Source of the DNA: Prochilodus magdalenae
Taxonomy: Eukaryota > Chordata > Actinopteri > Characiformes > Prochilodontidae
Assembly: GCA_024036415.1 (NCBI GenBank)
Contig: JAMWET010001220.1
Location: 620,001 to 684,000 of the forward strand
Direction: 5' to 3'
Length of the DNA stretch: 64,000 nt
Shown here: positions 46,901-61,900 of the stretch, piece after piece
Position numbering within the stretch: the first letter of the stretch is position 1
Layout of the letters: every line of letters begins with the position of its first letter
The notes under the pieces: model-generated
What the model saw: the letters and a program-made list of their open reading frames with translations, nothing else
What the model was told of the DNA's origin: nothing
The model's database searches: none
Made by a program: the position numbers and the translations under genes

Positions 46901-49900
46901 CATTCAAACAATTCATGATGAATAGACAAACCAAATTGCTTGCAATGTAGCAACATTTATAGTCAATGAAGTTTTTTCCTTTTCCTCTATAGTTTTTAAA
47001 CAACCATTTTAAAGATACAAGGTTTTACTACAACAGCGACAATGTGTGTCAATGTTTGTGTCAGCTTCACCTATGTTCATATATGGACTCATTAGAATCA
47101 AAAGGATAAAACTGATGCCTGTTCTTAGACATCTGGTATCTTCACCCCTGTCCAACTTATAGGGGATCCAGTTTCTGCTAGAGAATGACCTCCTGCAGCA
47201 CACTCCCGAAGACATAGCCCAGTTCCTCTATAAAGGCGAGGGCCTAAACAAAACAGTCATCGGGGATTACTTAGGCGAAAGGTAAGTGCTTCGCTTCACC
47301 CGTTTTTTTATTTCTGCCCTTTTTGTTTACGTCAGTCCCCTGGCAAGTTCTGAGCCCAGTGCATATGAGCGTGACATAAATCTTGAGGAAATTGATCGTC
47401 TGGGTTTATTGAGCAGAACGACGACAAGCCTTCACGGCAGTGAAAGTGCAGCCAGGGCAACATGTGTTTCTTGTCTCTCTGAAGTAAACGGGGGCCACCT
47501 CACCAGACACAACTGTCAAAACAACAAGGTTTCATGGTGCATAGCATGGATGTACAACAAGCCAAATTACTGTCCAGTTCACGGTGCACTGGTTTGGCTC
47601 TGAGCCTGTGTAAATTCCCCAAAAACAATTACTTCTCTTGTCAGGAGGCACTCGTATGGGATCTTTGTGTTGATGGTCCTCGTGTATTTTTTTTAGCTGT
47701 AGTCTATAGCCATATGACTTCTGCTATCAGTAAAATCTGATACATGAGGTTGTTTTCCTACAGAGACGACTTCAATATAAAGGTTCTCCAGGCCTTCGTG
47801 GAGCTCCATGAATTTGCAGACCTCAATCTTGTCCAGGCGTTAAGGTAGGTTGTTAATGTTTCTGCACTGTTTTAGTTGCTGTTCTTTACCTTGGAAAGTC
47901 TGCTCTGAAAGATGTCTTTCTAGTTGCTCTTCAGCTAAGGGTTGTTTTTTTAGGACGTGGTGCTTTTTGCACAGTTCTGATATTCCTCATTTCAGTTTCT
48001 TATGGCCGCTTCATATCCCTGGTTGACCCGCCCACTCACTGTTTCTATGCAGGCAATTCCTCTGGAGCTTCAGACTGCCAGGCGAGGCACAGAAGATCGA
48101 TAGGATGATGGAAGCCTTTGCGTCCCGATACTGCCAGTGCAACCCAGGCGTCTTCCAATCCACAGGTCAGACTACAGCAGTATGGGGATGGCGTTCCATA
48201 CAAATGAGATAACTATCACAGATATGTCTACTCCCCCTTTATTCCTCTTTCAGCCAGTGTAATTGACTGTGGTGACTTCACATCAAAGCTTTAATTGCCA
48301 TGTGTTTGTGTTTCCAGTAAAACATACGCCATGTTCATGCTTTTTTGACAAAGCACAGTGCAGTGTCCTTGTGCTGGTTCATCTGTCTAACCATGATACC
48401 CCCCTGCTGACAAATGCATGGCCTCGCTAATTAACTTATGATGTCTGTGATAATGAAATTGATCGGCAGTCAATAGCAGTGGCTCTGTGCCAGAGCTCCG
48501 CATGCACGAGGCCTTATGCTAGATCTGGAATGAAATGCAACTAACTGTACCTAGTACAGTGATGCCCAACATCGCTGACTTGGGGAGTCAAAGTGAAATT
48601 TATAGGGTTAGCCGAGCACCAAAAAGAAAACCTACCTGGCTTGTTTGCCTCGCAGTTTTGCACATCAAAGGCTCACAATGCATACAATACACACAGCTTT
48701 TCCTTTCTTCCCTCCAAAGAAGTCAAATAGCTACTTTTTTAACCAGCTAACAACTAAAATCTGGCCATTTTCACTTTCTACATACATGTCAGCATTTCTC
48801 AATGCCCATTTCCTTGCACTGGAATTGCTACATTGCTAGGCAATGCAAATAGTGATATGCAGGTAGAACACTGCCTCTTGCATTAAACAGCCCCTGATTC
48901 ATAACACTACTTCAAAATGCATAGGCTAAACTCATGCCACTGGACCAGACTCCGTAGCCTCTTTTACACTGTTGAGCCAAATGGTTTTTAGGGCTGCACC
49001 GTGCCATTCCATGCTTATGTGGACTCGTGAGATTGATTGTGGTTTCCTTTTCCATTTTTTAAGCAGCTAGAATCAGGAAACATGGCTAACGGCTAAAAGC
49101 CTAACTCCACCCTCCACAAAACACATCTGATAACATCTGTCACTTTAACACCAGTCTCTTGCGTGCTCTCAGCTTTTTAAATCCTCTAAATATTTAAGCA
49201 TCAGTTACTGAAACACCCTGCACTGCAGTGGTTTGCATCTGTATATGCTTAACTAAACTAGTAGAAGCACTACCCAGCAGGGTACAGCTTAAAGCACCAC
49301 AGAACAAATCCTTATCTTTCTGATCCTTCTGTCACTTCAACATTAGATATTCTATTTTGTGATCTTTGATATGAGGGGTTTTTTTTTGTCTAAATGGGGC
49401 TTTATAGAACTGAAGCTGTATTGTCATGGGAAGCACAGTTTCTTAAGGATTCCATATCGAATTAGGTCTGTGTAGAAATGCTGCTGGAATTGTTCCCCAC
49501 CGTGCTTATAACTGCTCATCCCTGCAGTGGAAAAGAGCCACAGGTTGTAGCATTGACAGAATTCCTGTTTATGTTTATCTTTGCGCTTATATGTCACCTC
49601 ATAGTAACTAGACCACAATGCTACTGGCCCACTCGGGATCCCAACTCTAACAATCACCCACTCCGGGACTGCTTGCACTGCCTCACTTTGGTCCTTAGGT
49701 TGCATATGGATGTCTTCTGTGTCATAGCAAAACCTTTTGTTTTCAAAATGGCAGAACAGTGAAAAACTACAGTGAGAAGTGATGCCAAAGTATCTCTAGT
49801 AAAAATGACAGTAGGTTCTTAGTGGGTCTACATACATGTTCTAAGTAGTTCCCTACTTACTTTCTTGGGCTAGATACTCTCCCTTCGCTTGGGCTTGATA

Positions 49901-52900
49901 GTAATTAATCTCATGTGGTCAGCATGTGAAAAAGGCAGATTCAGGGTTAAACAGACCTGCGGCTTCTGATGTGTGTCAGGACTCACTGTGTCTTATCCAT
50001 GGAGTGGGCAGGAGGAGGAAAAGGGCAGGCATTTGTTTGTGAACATGGTGGGAAAGAGGAAAAGTGGCGACAGAGAACACAACTGCAATGATTTATTTAC
50101 TATGTCTACTGGGAGCGCGCCATGTCGAAGCCATTAGAAACAACACGCTGTTTTTTTTTTTCTCTTTATCCGCCCACCTTCTCTCCACTCCAGTGCCTCT
50201 GCGCCCACTCTCATGTCTGAGGAGAGAGTTGACAGAGTTGTAATGTTACACACGTCAGCTCAAATTGAGCGGAAGGAGAAATTCAGACCGATTAAAATGC
50301 TTTGTGCTTATTGTGACAGTACAATTATTATGATGGTCGAACACAAATCTGCATTATTATGATGCCATCCATCAGGATATTAGGATTAGATCATACTTGT
50401 TTAAACTGTTCTGCTAGTGAATAATGTAGATGATTATGTAATAAAGCTGTGCAACCGCAATATTTCTGATTGTCATAGCCAAGGGGCGATATGATGTGCA
50501 CTTTCAACATTTTCTTCTTTCTCTACAGACACGTGTTACGTACTTTCCTTTGCCATCATCATGTTGAACACCAGCCTTCACAACCCCAACGTCAGGGACA
50601 AGCCTGCTGTGGAGCGCTTCATCTCCATGAACAGAGGCATTAACGAGGGAGGAGATCTGCCAGAGGAGCTGCTCAGGGTACTCGTGGTTGATCTTGGATG
50701 CTAATATCAGAGCCAGTACTAACGATAACATACAGTGTGGCATATTCTCTTATTCTGCTAGCAATGCTAACAGCTAAGCCTACCATGCACCATTGACTTC
50801 ACTAAAGCTAACAATGCTAACATTAGAGTCAATGCTAACATAGAGGCATACTGTAGCCTCCTACCAGCAATGCTGACAGCAGGACTGGCACATCCACCCA
50901 CTAACAAAGCTACCTGAAAGAGCCATTGGTGCTTTTTTTGTGTGAAAGAAGGGGAGCAAAGTGAATGCTTACTTGAGCTACACCAATCCTAACAATATTT
51001 AACATTACACTGCAAAATCACAAAAGCAACGCTAGCTGGTCAGGTAATGAGACTTGGTAGAACTCAGGAACTTTTAATCTCTTTCCCAACTTGGGATACT
51101 CACTTAGTTCAGTTTCCCTTCAAATGAAACCAGAACAGCATCCAAGCCTATCATAATTAATTCATTAGTGGCCATAGGAACTTCATTAATATTTCAAGTT
51201 CACAGCCATGTGTTAGTACTTATTTGCATGTAAGATGAGCACTAATGTGTCGCCTTGGCATCTCTCTCTCTCACTTTTCCTCTCCGGTTCCCGAGCAGAA
51301 CCTGTACGAAAGCATTAAAAGCGAACCCTTTAAGATCCCAGAGGACGACGGCAACGACCTGACCCACACGTTCTTCAACCCTGACAGAGAAGGCTGGCTG
51401 CTGAAGCTAGGTCAGTGAAGAAGCACAGGTCCTTGACCTGTATGGCCTCTACACACATTTTCTGTCCCTTGTGTTAGTCTACTGTCTCTCTCTCTGTCGC
51501 CTTCTGTCAATTCAAAGTCACACTGTTGTCACAGTGTGGCCAGACCGCAGAGATAAACTGTGGGTTTTCTCAGAATGTGGGAGGTATGAGTAAAAGCTGT
51601 GAAAAGGCCACCATTCCATGTCTCATTAATGCATTTAAAGCCTCGTTTTATGAATAGAGGCCTCTGTTTCTTTATTAGTATATTATAATTAAGCAGTCCA
51701 GTATAAATGAGGTCTATATGCTTAAATATAAAGATGGCAAAAAGAGTTCTTTGGGGCAACACCATGGAGGTACCATTTTTGGTTCCCCAAAAAGCACTTT
51801 CAGTGGAGGGTCCTTTAGCAAACCATTCTTGTAAATAAGATGTGTGTTTTTCAAATGGCCCATTTCCTGTAGTTTTCATACATCATAGCCTACATCCACT
51901 TATGATGTCCCAAGGCAAAAATGTCCTTCAACCATTTCTCAGGTTAAATAAAGCATCTTAATACTGTTTTAATGTAGGCTGGCTTATTTTAGGATTGATA
52001 TATCTAAATTGACATATTTAAATGAGCTCTGTTTTGATTGGAGGTTTTGTGTTTGTTTCCATTAAAAGGCAACCCAGGCTATAATATTCTATGTATCTTC
52101 ACTGTACAGGGGCGGGGCTAAACTGCTGTAGACGAACAGGTGTACATGTTTTGCTTTTCCTGTCATAACAAAACAGTGAATTCAAATCAGGCTGTTTTTG
52201 CAATGTAGTTTTATACGGGCTGTGCAAACTGGAGAGTGAAAAGTGCATTTAGAGACTTTAACAATGTAGGAAGAGAGAGAGGACAGTAACCACAAGTTAC
52301 TGTTTAAGGACCTCTTATTTTTAACAGTACATCAGATCCCAAAAATCTTTAGGAATTTTTAGGAAGTTTAAGAATGTAGACTAAAGAGCACATTCATCAC
52401 AAATAGGTGTGAGTTTACATGGAAAGGGATGATGTAGGCAAGTAAAGGAAAATAGATGTGCCATGGCTTTTTTATAAGGATCTGCTACCGAACTCTCTAC
52501 AAGTGTCACAGCTCTCACATTAATGTTGACACAGTCAGAAGACTTTATGAGGTCCCACAAAAGTGCAGCCAGACAGTTTTATTCCGCTGTGCTATTTATA
52601 TTCACCGGGCGTCATTCAGAAAGATATATATTTTGTCTGTTGCTGACGTGGTGTTTATTTACATATGTTTTTAATATTTTTCCTTCCGTCTCTTCCCCAT
52701 GTTTTTCCCCATGGTTCTGGCCCTAGAAATGAACTGTGTGTGGCTAGATGTGTCATCGTTAAATGTTCCTTCTTGTCTTTTTTTTATTTGCTCTGCCCTT
52801 TCTCTCCCCATCCTTCTGTTACATGTCTGCCTGTCTCCTCTCACACACCACCCCACCTCCCCTTTCCTGCTGTTGCTCCATTTTAACCTTCTTTGCTCCT

Positions 52901-55900
52901 GTCACCTCCTCCCTCAATCAGTCTGTCTGTTCGTCCTCCCAAATGCTCTACCAGAGGTGGGACAGATAAAAATCACTATAGGGCATTGTGCTTGATTATG
53001 CTATAGATTTTATTTCAAAATCATAATTTAAAAGATTGCATTATTCAAATTGCAGAAGCTGCCATTTTAATTATAGGCTATTTTTATCAAAACCGTATCT
53101 CATATATCAGAGCTTGTAATCTGCCTGTAGATGAACTTGACCAATCAGAGCCAACCAAACAACTATATGTTGTGACATCACAACCACAGCTAACTGAGAA
53201 AGGCAATGTTTCTTTCTTACTGACCAAATAACAGGCCTGGACCTCAGCTCTCAGAAAATATTCGCAATTTAAATCTCAGACGCAACTCTAGACAGGTCAA
53301 TCACAATTAGATATGTTTCCAAATCGTTCATCCCTACTAGATGTTTTGTGTGCAAATATAATAAAGATTCTATAGATGTGCAATCTAACTAGTACGGATA
53401 TTTGAGTATGTGTAAGAGTAGGAGGGAGCAAAATTATCAGAGGTGTTTATTTAAAAAAAACATATCTTTTTTATTTAAACAAGCTTGGGGAAATCTTCTG
53501 GTAACAGTTTTTAGTAAGGATGCACCTTTATCAAAAGCTAAAGCAACGCTTAAAATAACCAGTGCCTCATTAGGTGGCGTTTGAACAATGAGATGTTAGA
53601 AATGTTTTTTTTTTCTCAAATGTGTTTGGTTCTAGATAAGTGCAGCTAGAGTAGTTAGCACACAATAACTCTGCATTCTTAATCACGTTATAAACCACAC
53701 ACACTTGGTTACTAAATCATGTTAAGGTATGCAGATTCCTGCCCTGCATAAGAGTTTTTGTTAAAATTGAAAGACTGATATCTCTATTAGCACACTTATA
53801 ATCATCAGATTCATTTGCTCGGGGAATGGGTCTGAAATACTGACATCGCAAAACGCTCTTTTACATATTGTGCAATTGCATATTCCTACTGAAGAAGCCT
53901 CCATATTCCTGTGTCTAATAAAGGCTTGTTAATTTTGAATAGGAGAAAAACCTTCAAATGCTTATTTCTGTATTCAGATGCTGCACCAGGAAATGAGTAC
54001 TTGAGGACTTGCACACATCTCTGATTGATACACTGTAGAGATGGGAAATAATAACAGATTTGTAAATTACCCTTCAACGATTCTATCTTAAAAGACTCTG
54101 CATCAATGTACAAGACGTCCCTGATAAGTGAACGGAAAGTAGTGTAGGCTGTATCGTACACTGTGTAAATACTATGTTATGTTATAATTAGATTAGATAA
54201 CTGGATTTTTTACATTTCTATTCTTACTGCATAAAAGAATGAGATGTAAGTTTAAAGATATAAGAAGTGCACGCTGCATATGTTACATTTAAATCCATAT
54301 ATGAATATAAGACCTAATCCTAATACTACAAAAATTAAGAAATAATTTTCAATATAACTTCTACTTTCTTTTTCTTTTGTGTTCTTTAAATAATCACGAT
54401 ATGCACAGTGCACGTAGAAAAGCCTGTCGCCATGTAATTTATCACAATAACGCAACATGTTGTCATATTGCCTATCCCAGATACCTTGGCTTATTTTATT
54501 ACCTATTTAAAATGTGTGCAAACTCCATTTATAAACTAACCTTTTACAAACATTTACAATTTACCACAAGCATTTACACAATGTGATTTTGCACAAAGAC
54601 TCTTGGCAGACCATTAATTATAGATTCACTTTGGAGGGCCCTCTATCATTTAACAAACCCGGAAGACATGATGTCATGGCAGTTCTCCTCACTACACATT
54701 TTGCGCTAGCACCTTCTTTAATTGGCTGCTGTGGTCTGCCAGGAGCAGAGGTCACCTGGCTTCATATGGGCCTGGTTGAACGTCACACCTCAGTATTATT
54801 GCCTGGCCCCGGCACTCGCACATTCCTCTAGCAGTACGCAAGGTCTCTGCAGGCTCATATATATGCCAACAGCTCTGGCGCACAGAGTCATTACATTATT
54901 ACCTCCCAAAACTCCTCTAGGCAGTGCAGAGACAAGAGTTTCTTTACTGAAATCTTTTAAAATTAAAAATAGCCCCTGGAGGATGTATGGGAGGGGGATG
55001 TGGTTTGAATTCTTACAGAAATAGAGGAAATAAAAGAGTTTGGGGCATGTTAATACACAAATATGAACTCTTGAGGTAGTGTGTAAACGAGGGGCTTCCT
55101 GAGAGGTTCGCTGGTAAATGAAGATTAGTACGAATACTGCCTCTGCTTTAATGAGGCTATTCGGAACTTGCTCCAAGCTCTGCAGTCAGCTGCAGTACTC
55201 GCACTGAAGCAATCTAAAAGAACAGTTCCCCCAAATCTGAATAGACATTACTAGGAAGCAGATTGCATAATAGCATAGCAAGTCTTTTACAAAAGAATGA
55301 TGCACTCATAAACAGTAATCTGAGAATTTTGTGCATGTATGACCCTTCATCATTAAGTTAGCAGCCTTCTGGCAGATTGTAAAGGAGCCCATAATATGGA
55401 AAACTGCGTGGGTTCACCTTTTTTGCACTTTTTGGGTATGTTGTATGTAAACATTGGTAAATTGTAAACAAACTTACATTTTCCATTTTTCTGTAATTTT
55501 AAATGTACAGTTTCTAATACCTTAAATTAGAAAAATATTTGACGGTTTAGACAATGCAAATACAAAATGCAGTGTTTTCACATTTACTTTGACTTGTATA
55601 TCATTGCAGACACTACAAACCCAGATATTTTATGTTTTGCCTGGTCAACTTTTCATTTGCTCATATACATTAATTCCTGCGTTTCAGCACTGAAACACAT
55701 TTCAAAGAGTTGGGATGGGGGCAGTTTAGGCTAATAGTGAGATAAAGAAAAAACTAAACGACATGATTACAAACTGGTCAACAGGTGATTGTAATCATGA
55801 TTTGGTACAAAAGCGGAGCAGATTTGCGTATTTTTTTCTCTACAGTGTGTAATATTGTTAAACCATTTGAGGAATAGCAAAGAATTTCAGTGTGTAAAAG

Positions 55901-58900
55901 GTGCAATCCTAAGCTGAACACCCGTGATCTACGATCCCTCAGATAGCACTGCATCAAGACCCGTCATTCAGCTGTAGGTGATATAATCACATGGGCGAGG
56001 GATTACTTTGGAAAGGAAACTTTTGTCAAGCACTACAGTACAGTTACATTCACAATTCCCACTTAGAACTTAACTGTGTAAAACAGAAACCTCTGGTTAA
56101 ACATGTTCAGAAGCCGTGTCAACTTCTCTGGGCTCGGAGGCATCAGAAATGGCATCAGTATTGCAATTCTTTTTTGGATAAAAAGAACGAAGTGGACACT
56201 CTAGACCAAAGACAAATAAAACCATCCATGCTGTTACCAACAACAAGTCCAAAACCCTGACTCCATGGTACTGTGTCCAAGACCTTACTGCGTCATACGC
56301 TGCCTTGAGGAAGACATCCTATCTAGGGACGTCCAGCATTTTTAAACAAAACAATGCAAAACCACATGCTGCACACATTAAAAAGGCATGGTTGCAGAAG
56401 AAGAGGGTACAGGTACTGCATTGACCTGCCTGTAATTCTGCCTATTCCCTATAGGAATGTGTGGAGAATTTTGAAACAAAAAAGGACTCCGTACCATTAC
56501 ACACCTTAAGATGTCTTTACCGTGGGAATGCCACAAAACTTGGCACATGGCTTGGTGTCCCCGTGGCACACAACATGTTTTACATGTGCTATGAGTAGGA
56601 ATGGGAGCATGACAAAGTGATAAATGCTTTATGTTCCCAATCCTTTTTGGAATGTGTTGCAGGTCCTATTTGCATTTTCCGTACTGTCCCCTCATATTTG
56701 GGCTTGTAAAGTCTACATTCACCTTCTAGTGTTTCCACCTAAACTGCCAAAAGGCACAGTGCAAGGCAGCCAGTTTGAACATAAGCAATTTTTGTATGGT
56801 CAATCTAAAAAAGAAAAAAAGAACACTGTGACAACAAATTTTGCCACTTCTTGGTCCATAAACCCATAAAAATTAAATGATGCCTTACTGTAAACTGCTG
56901 TAAACTACAGACAATGACCAGTGATGATGTTTCCTTATGCTGGCTTAGAAATGTGGAGAAATGTAGTAAATTATCAACACCGCCTGTAAGTACCACAAAG
57001 GTTTAGTCACTGTTCTAAGAAATAAACTTAAATAAACTTCCCCTGTCTATGATCCATCCATTCTTAGAACATTTACAGCGGTACAGGAACTAGGAATCTC
57101 CCATAGAAATAAATCCACAGTGACACACCGGAAATAATTTTTTTCATTGATGAGAAAACAAAACTGTAGCTTGGTGTTCTTCACATGTTGAGACCTAGCT
57201 TGCTGTTTTCTGTGCCCTGTGGATATATGAACTAACAGGACACAGCAGGTGCGATATTACCCAATGTTAATTGCGGTATTACTGAAGTGTGTCATAATGA
57301 CTGGCTCCGTTACTGCCTTCTTTTCCTAATCCGCCTTGCCTCTTATCCTTGTGCCAGGAAACTTCATGACAAAGTCCAGTCTTTAGGCATGATAGGATTC
57401 ATTGCTCAGGAACTGCTAACTTTACTCTTTACTCTTTAGTAAAACTGAAACAGATACTTGCCATTGTGAAATCCACAATATCACCACATACGTCTTTTCA
57501 AGACACAAGGTAACCGAGGGATTAAAAGTTACATGCCCTGAATCCTACTACCAGATTATATCATTTGTGCAAGGATCTACTTGAATGTAGCTACCATGCC
57601 ATCTATAAATAATACACAATGTACAACTATATCTCTGCTAGGTTATTGGGTTATAGCCATAGGTTTTTTGCTATAATATTTCATATGAATTATGGGCTGA
57701 TATAACCACTGAATAATTTGTTTGGTATATAGACCTCCAAACTGGAAACTCCCTGTCTACTTAATAATGTCATGATTTTCCACCTCAGATCAATCAGATA
57801 AATATTGGAGCAACCAGCTAGGATTCCTCCAACCGCTCAGTCTAATCAGTGACGGGAAACCAGACCTAGAGCTGTAGTAAAGGACAATGATAAAGGATGA
57901 TACAGGAAGCTAGGTCAACAAACGAATTCATGAGAAAGCCCACAGACACCTTGTCACACCAGTCTCAGCAGGCTAGCGCTGAGGTGAAAGGTGGTGCTGT
58001 TCAAGTTATCAGCAGGAATTAGATATAGCCAGGAAACAGGGGACAGTGTTTGATCTGTGGATTCAGTGTGGAGGAGTCTGGAGTGTCTGAGGGAGCAGGC
58101 GTGTTTTAGCATTGGCTAATTTGGTGGTATTAAGGCTTTGTTTGCTAAAGGCTGGGCTGAGACAAGCTCAGTAAACATGGGCATCTAATTGAATCATAAA
58201 ATGCAAACAGCAGCGGTCGCGTGAAGTTATTTGGAGAGAGCGGGAGCACTTGGCACTCGCAGCCTGCAGGAGAACCAGCCAGGTTCACACTGTGATCCGA
58301 GCACTGCTCTGACATCTCCTGAAAAAAAGCTCCCACTGCAGAAACACAGCTTCCAGACGTTTCTTGTTTTTGCTCACGTAGCCAGGAGTTTAGATCGACA
58401 AAATGCAGTTTGAGTTGCACACCCCTCTTTACACAATACACAGAGCTGCACAGTGAAGCCAACAGAAACAAGTTTGCTATTCAGTTCCCATTTAGTGCTG
58501 GGAGTTTTTTTTTTCAAAATAACAAGATTAATTATGTTTTCAGGGGTTGCTAACTTTAGGGGTGGGGTTACCAGGGGTTGCAGAAAGGTGTCACTTGGCT
58601 GCTAAAGTGTGAGAGCAGGTCCAGGCTTAACAGACGTACTCACAATGAAAACATGTAGAAAGGGATTGGAGGGGGATTGGGGGTGGTCTTGGCCACCCCA
58701 AAATCGCACATGGTCATACAAGGACCATGTATCTCTGTGCAGCAAATAACTAGACCAAAGTAAACCATCTACTGTTTGTGAACATCTTAGCTTGAAGTAT
58801 CATGAGTGGAATTACAACTGACCCTACAACTGAACCTACAAATTAGCATTTCAACCTAAATATGCACAAAGGAAGCCATAGACTGGTGAAATGAGGCTGT

Positions 58901-61900
58901 ATCAAACACTGACAAATGTATTATTTAATAAGAAGAACAGAAAATATTAAAATGCAGTTTTTTTCGGACATGGCATGTAGTCTATAATACGTTTTTGATA
59001 TGAGTGCATGTATAGGGGGGAGATGAAATATTGTTTATTGAAAATATACTAAAATATTCTTTAGTTTGTTTTAGTTTTAGTTTTAGTTTCAGCTAATATA
59101 GAACAACATAAAATAATTGCTGTTAAATGTATAGCCATTTCTTATTACCTGGTTCAAGAACGATGTGTAAAACAATGAGGTACTCTTGATATTCATGTCA
59201 TTGTAACTTGTTTTTTCAGTGCTAGACCTAATCCATTATTCTGGAATCATGTGTCACCCATCATCCTTAAGGCATTCAAATTCCTTTATTTGTTTCCAGT
59301 TTATTGTTCAGCTTTCTACAAACTATTTGAAAGCTGCACAGTATCAGCATTGTACTACGATCATTTTAGAAATGTATATGCAGCTAATTTTTCATGCAGC
59401 AATTTTTCTATTATTGGAATGAGTGAGCAGTAGTGCGTAGTGAGTTGTTTGATCATAATTTCTGCACTATAAGAAGCCTGTTGTGGGAAACCACTCAAAC
59501 CGATGAGTACAGGTCACTTTTTAATTTATTAAGTGTACAGAATACAGAATCCTACCACAGTGAAGCATATTTACAATCCCCTTAAGTGGATTTTCATATG
59601 AGGATATTAATATAGTTCATAGGTAAAACAACGGCTATAGAAAATATTTGCCTTTTGATGGTCGACTGGCCAGCTCCGCTATGCTGCTGGTATGCTTATT
59701 TGACTGTGGTTAGTAATGACACTATCATTTTCTTTCTCCCTGTAGGAGGAAGAGTAAAAACCTGGAAGAGAAGGTGGTTCATTTTAACAGACAACTGCCT
59801 GTACTACTTTGAGTACACAACGGTCAGTAGACTTCTTTTACAGAGCATATACAAATAAAATGCAAACGTTTTAGAGCAAGTGTTATAAAAGGACGTTCAT
59901 GCAAACATCCAGAGTTATTCGCTGTTTTGATGTGTAGTTGACCAGTGTTCATTCCATGGTGTCATAAACTGAGCAGTCCCTGTAAAACTTTCCATTCTCA
60001 TAGTTTTTATCTTGATTTTCACTTTTGCTGACAGCATGGATTCCTTTAGTCAGCACTTTAATAATAACAGTAGCTGATGTAGTCAGTACCAAGGCATAGT
60101 AGTATGGCAGCATGCTCATTGTCTTTTTTTAGTGGCTGGCTGGTTGTGACTGTGTGTATTGTCATGTTACAGGACAAGGAGCCGCGAGGGATCATTCCTC
60201 TGGAGAATCTCAGTATCCGAGAGGTGGAGGAACCCAGAAAGCCTGTGAGTGTTTTGCCATGGTTTAAGCCCCTCAGTGCATATATATTGGAACTACAGCG
60301 GACAATAAAAGCTCTATCATTCTTGGATGGCAAGTGGATAGCACAGCCATTGTAGGTCACGCTGGATAGGAGCAGTAGCTGAACATGTAAATGATTACAG
60401 TAACTCTCATGTCTGATTTAGATTCACTGCCCTTCGCTGTAAATTATAGTGTTTTAAAAGGCAAACAAATAAAATGACCAGTTGTCTGCATTGACCACGA
60501 ACTTTATCCGTTTTATATCCGTGCACCTTATGCCAACACCAAACAACTATTATGGGATTTCATAGACAAATTCCCAATATCAAAATACAGTCATGAAAGT
60601 TGGGGTGCCTTTGCATTATCTTGATTGTTTGGTGTAAACTGGTTAGGACAGCTTAGTCTACAGTTAGTCATTTCCTTGTCTTGATGTTCCGGTAAAGGTT
60701 TTATTGTTTTCTTTGTTCATGCAAATAGTGACCTTTGTTACGCTTAAACTCCGTCTAGCTTCTGCTTTCCCTCCAATCCAGATAGGGGAGGGCTTTGGTG
60801 ATGAGAAATAAACAAATGAAACATGAAACACATGGAGCAGATGCTAAGCAGTGACTCTTGACACATGTTGGTGGTGTTCCAAGTTACTTTATTAGCTACT
60901 TGTCCATATAAAGCCTGGTCTCGCCCGGCTTCAGCAGGTCCATTCATACGCAAAATAAAAACAGTCCAGAACCTTACAGTAGCTGTGCTACTTACAAAAA
61001 CAGAATCAAAGAAAGAGAATTATCTAGTGGCCTTTGTTGTATTACTCGTTTTACAGTACAGCAATGCTGCACTGCTGCCCGTTGCTTGAGTCCCTCGTAT
61101 AGAATCACTGCATGCTGACTGATTGTTATACCCGGTCTTTACAAAATCATGATCTGTGATTTAAAAACTCTTGTCATTATGAATTATCAGATGGTCTCAG
61201 ACTTTAAAAATATGGTTAGCAGTAACTATTTTCAGCATGATCTGTTTCCTCAAGGCTTTATTTTATCGAAGGGGGCCAGATTGTACCATGTCATGGTTGC
61301 ATATGTTAAACTATTGGTGCATAGCATCAGGGCTTTCTGTGTGCAATCATGGTTTGCTCCAAGCAATTTGTTTCGGTAAATGCTTATAATAAATAATTAA
61401 ATTGTTTAGGAATATTAAACCCTGTTGATCGCATTAAGTATATTCCTCTTCAAGTGTTTACTTGTTTAAAAATAGCATTTGCAACAAACTAAGCAAATTT
61501 CTAATGCCAAAAAAAGCAGCAACCACATCCAGAAATCAATTAAACAGCATAAATAAAGTTTTTAGTTTGACCTTAAAAGGCCTTATTTACTGAACAGCTT
61601 GTGTGTTCTAGTAAGCAGTTGGTGCTGTGAGATCCGGGTAGCCTGCTATCGGCTTTATTTTTCTTTTACCTTCCCTGACTGTTTATTGCAAAGCCCATGC
61701 TTTTTTTTTTTTCTGTTGATGTTGACTTGCTGGTTCTTAGTGTTAAGTTTGTGTTTCATGGCTGTAGTTTATTATATTCAGTTTTTTTGGTCTGTACAAT
61801 TCAGTCTATTATGTTGCAGGGCTAGTCAGAGAAGAAAGGTTCTTAAGCTTTAGCTATCTTTATTACGATTTATTACTTTTGTACTACTGCTGCCACCATC

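Larger units (their letters stand above)
51411..59745 (+). other. cyth3: cyth3 intron 9 (8.3 kb)
   Basis: It splits the PH-domain glycine codon. It holds a small repeat at 51725-51860 and a decayed Tc1/mariner transposon at 55515-56708. A segment starting CAGAGGTGGGACAG at about 52954 could be a hAT-type end (low confidence). A 3-nt glycine microexon, if present, could not be located by eye. Confidence 0.75.

Noticed and set aside
47286..47740. Extra cyth3 exon or read-through after exon 5
   Set aside because: The open frame beyond the GTAAGT donor has no cytohesin similarity, and exon 6 joins exon 5 perfectly in frame.
52940..53345. hAT transposon starting CAGAGGTGGGACAG
   Set aside because: Only one possible end was seen. 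No matching inverted end, 8-bp target duplication or transposase was found.
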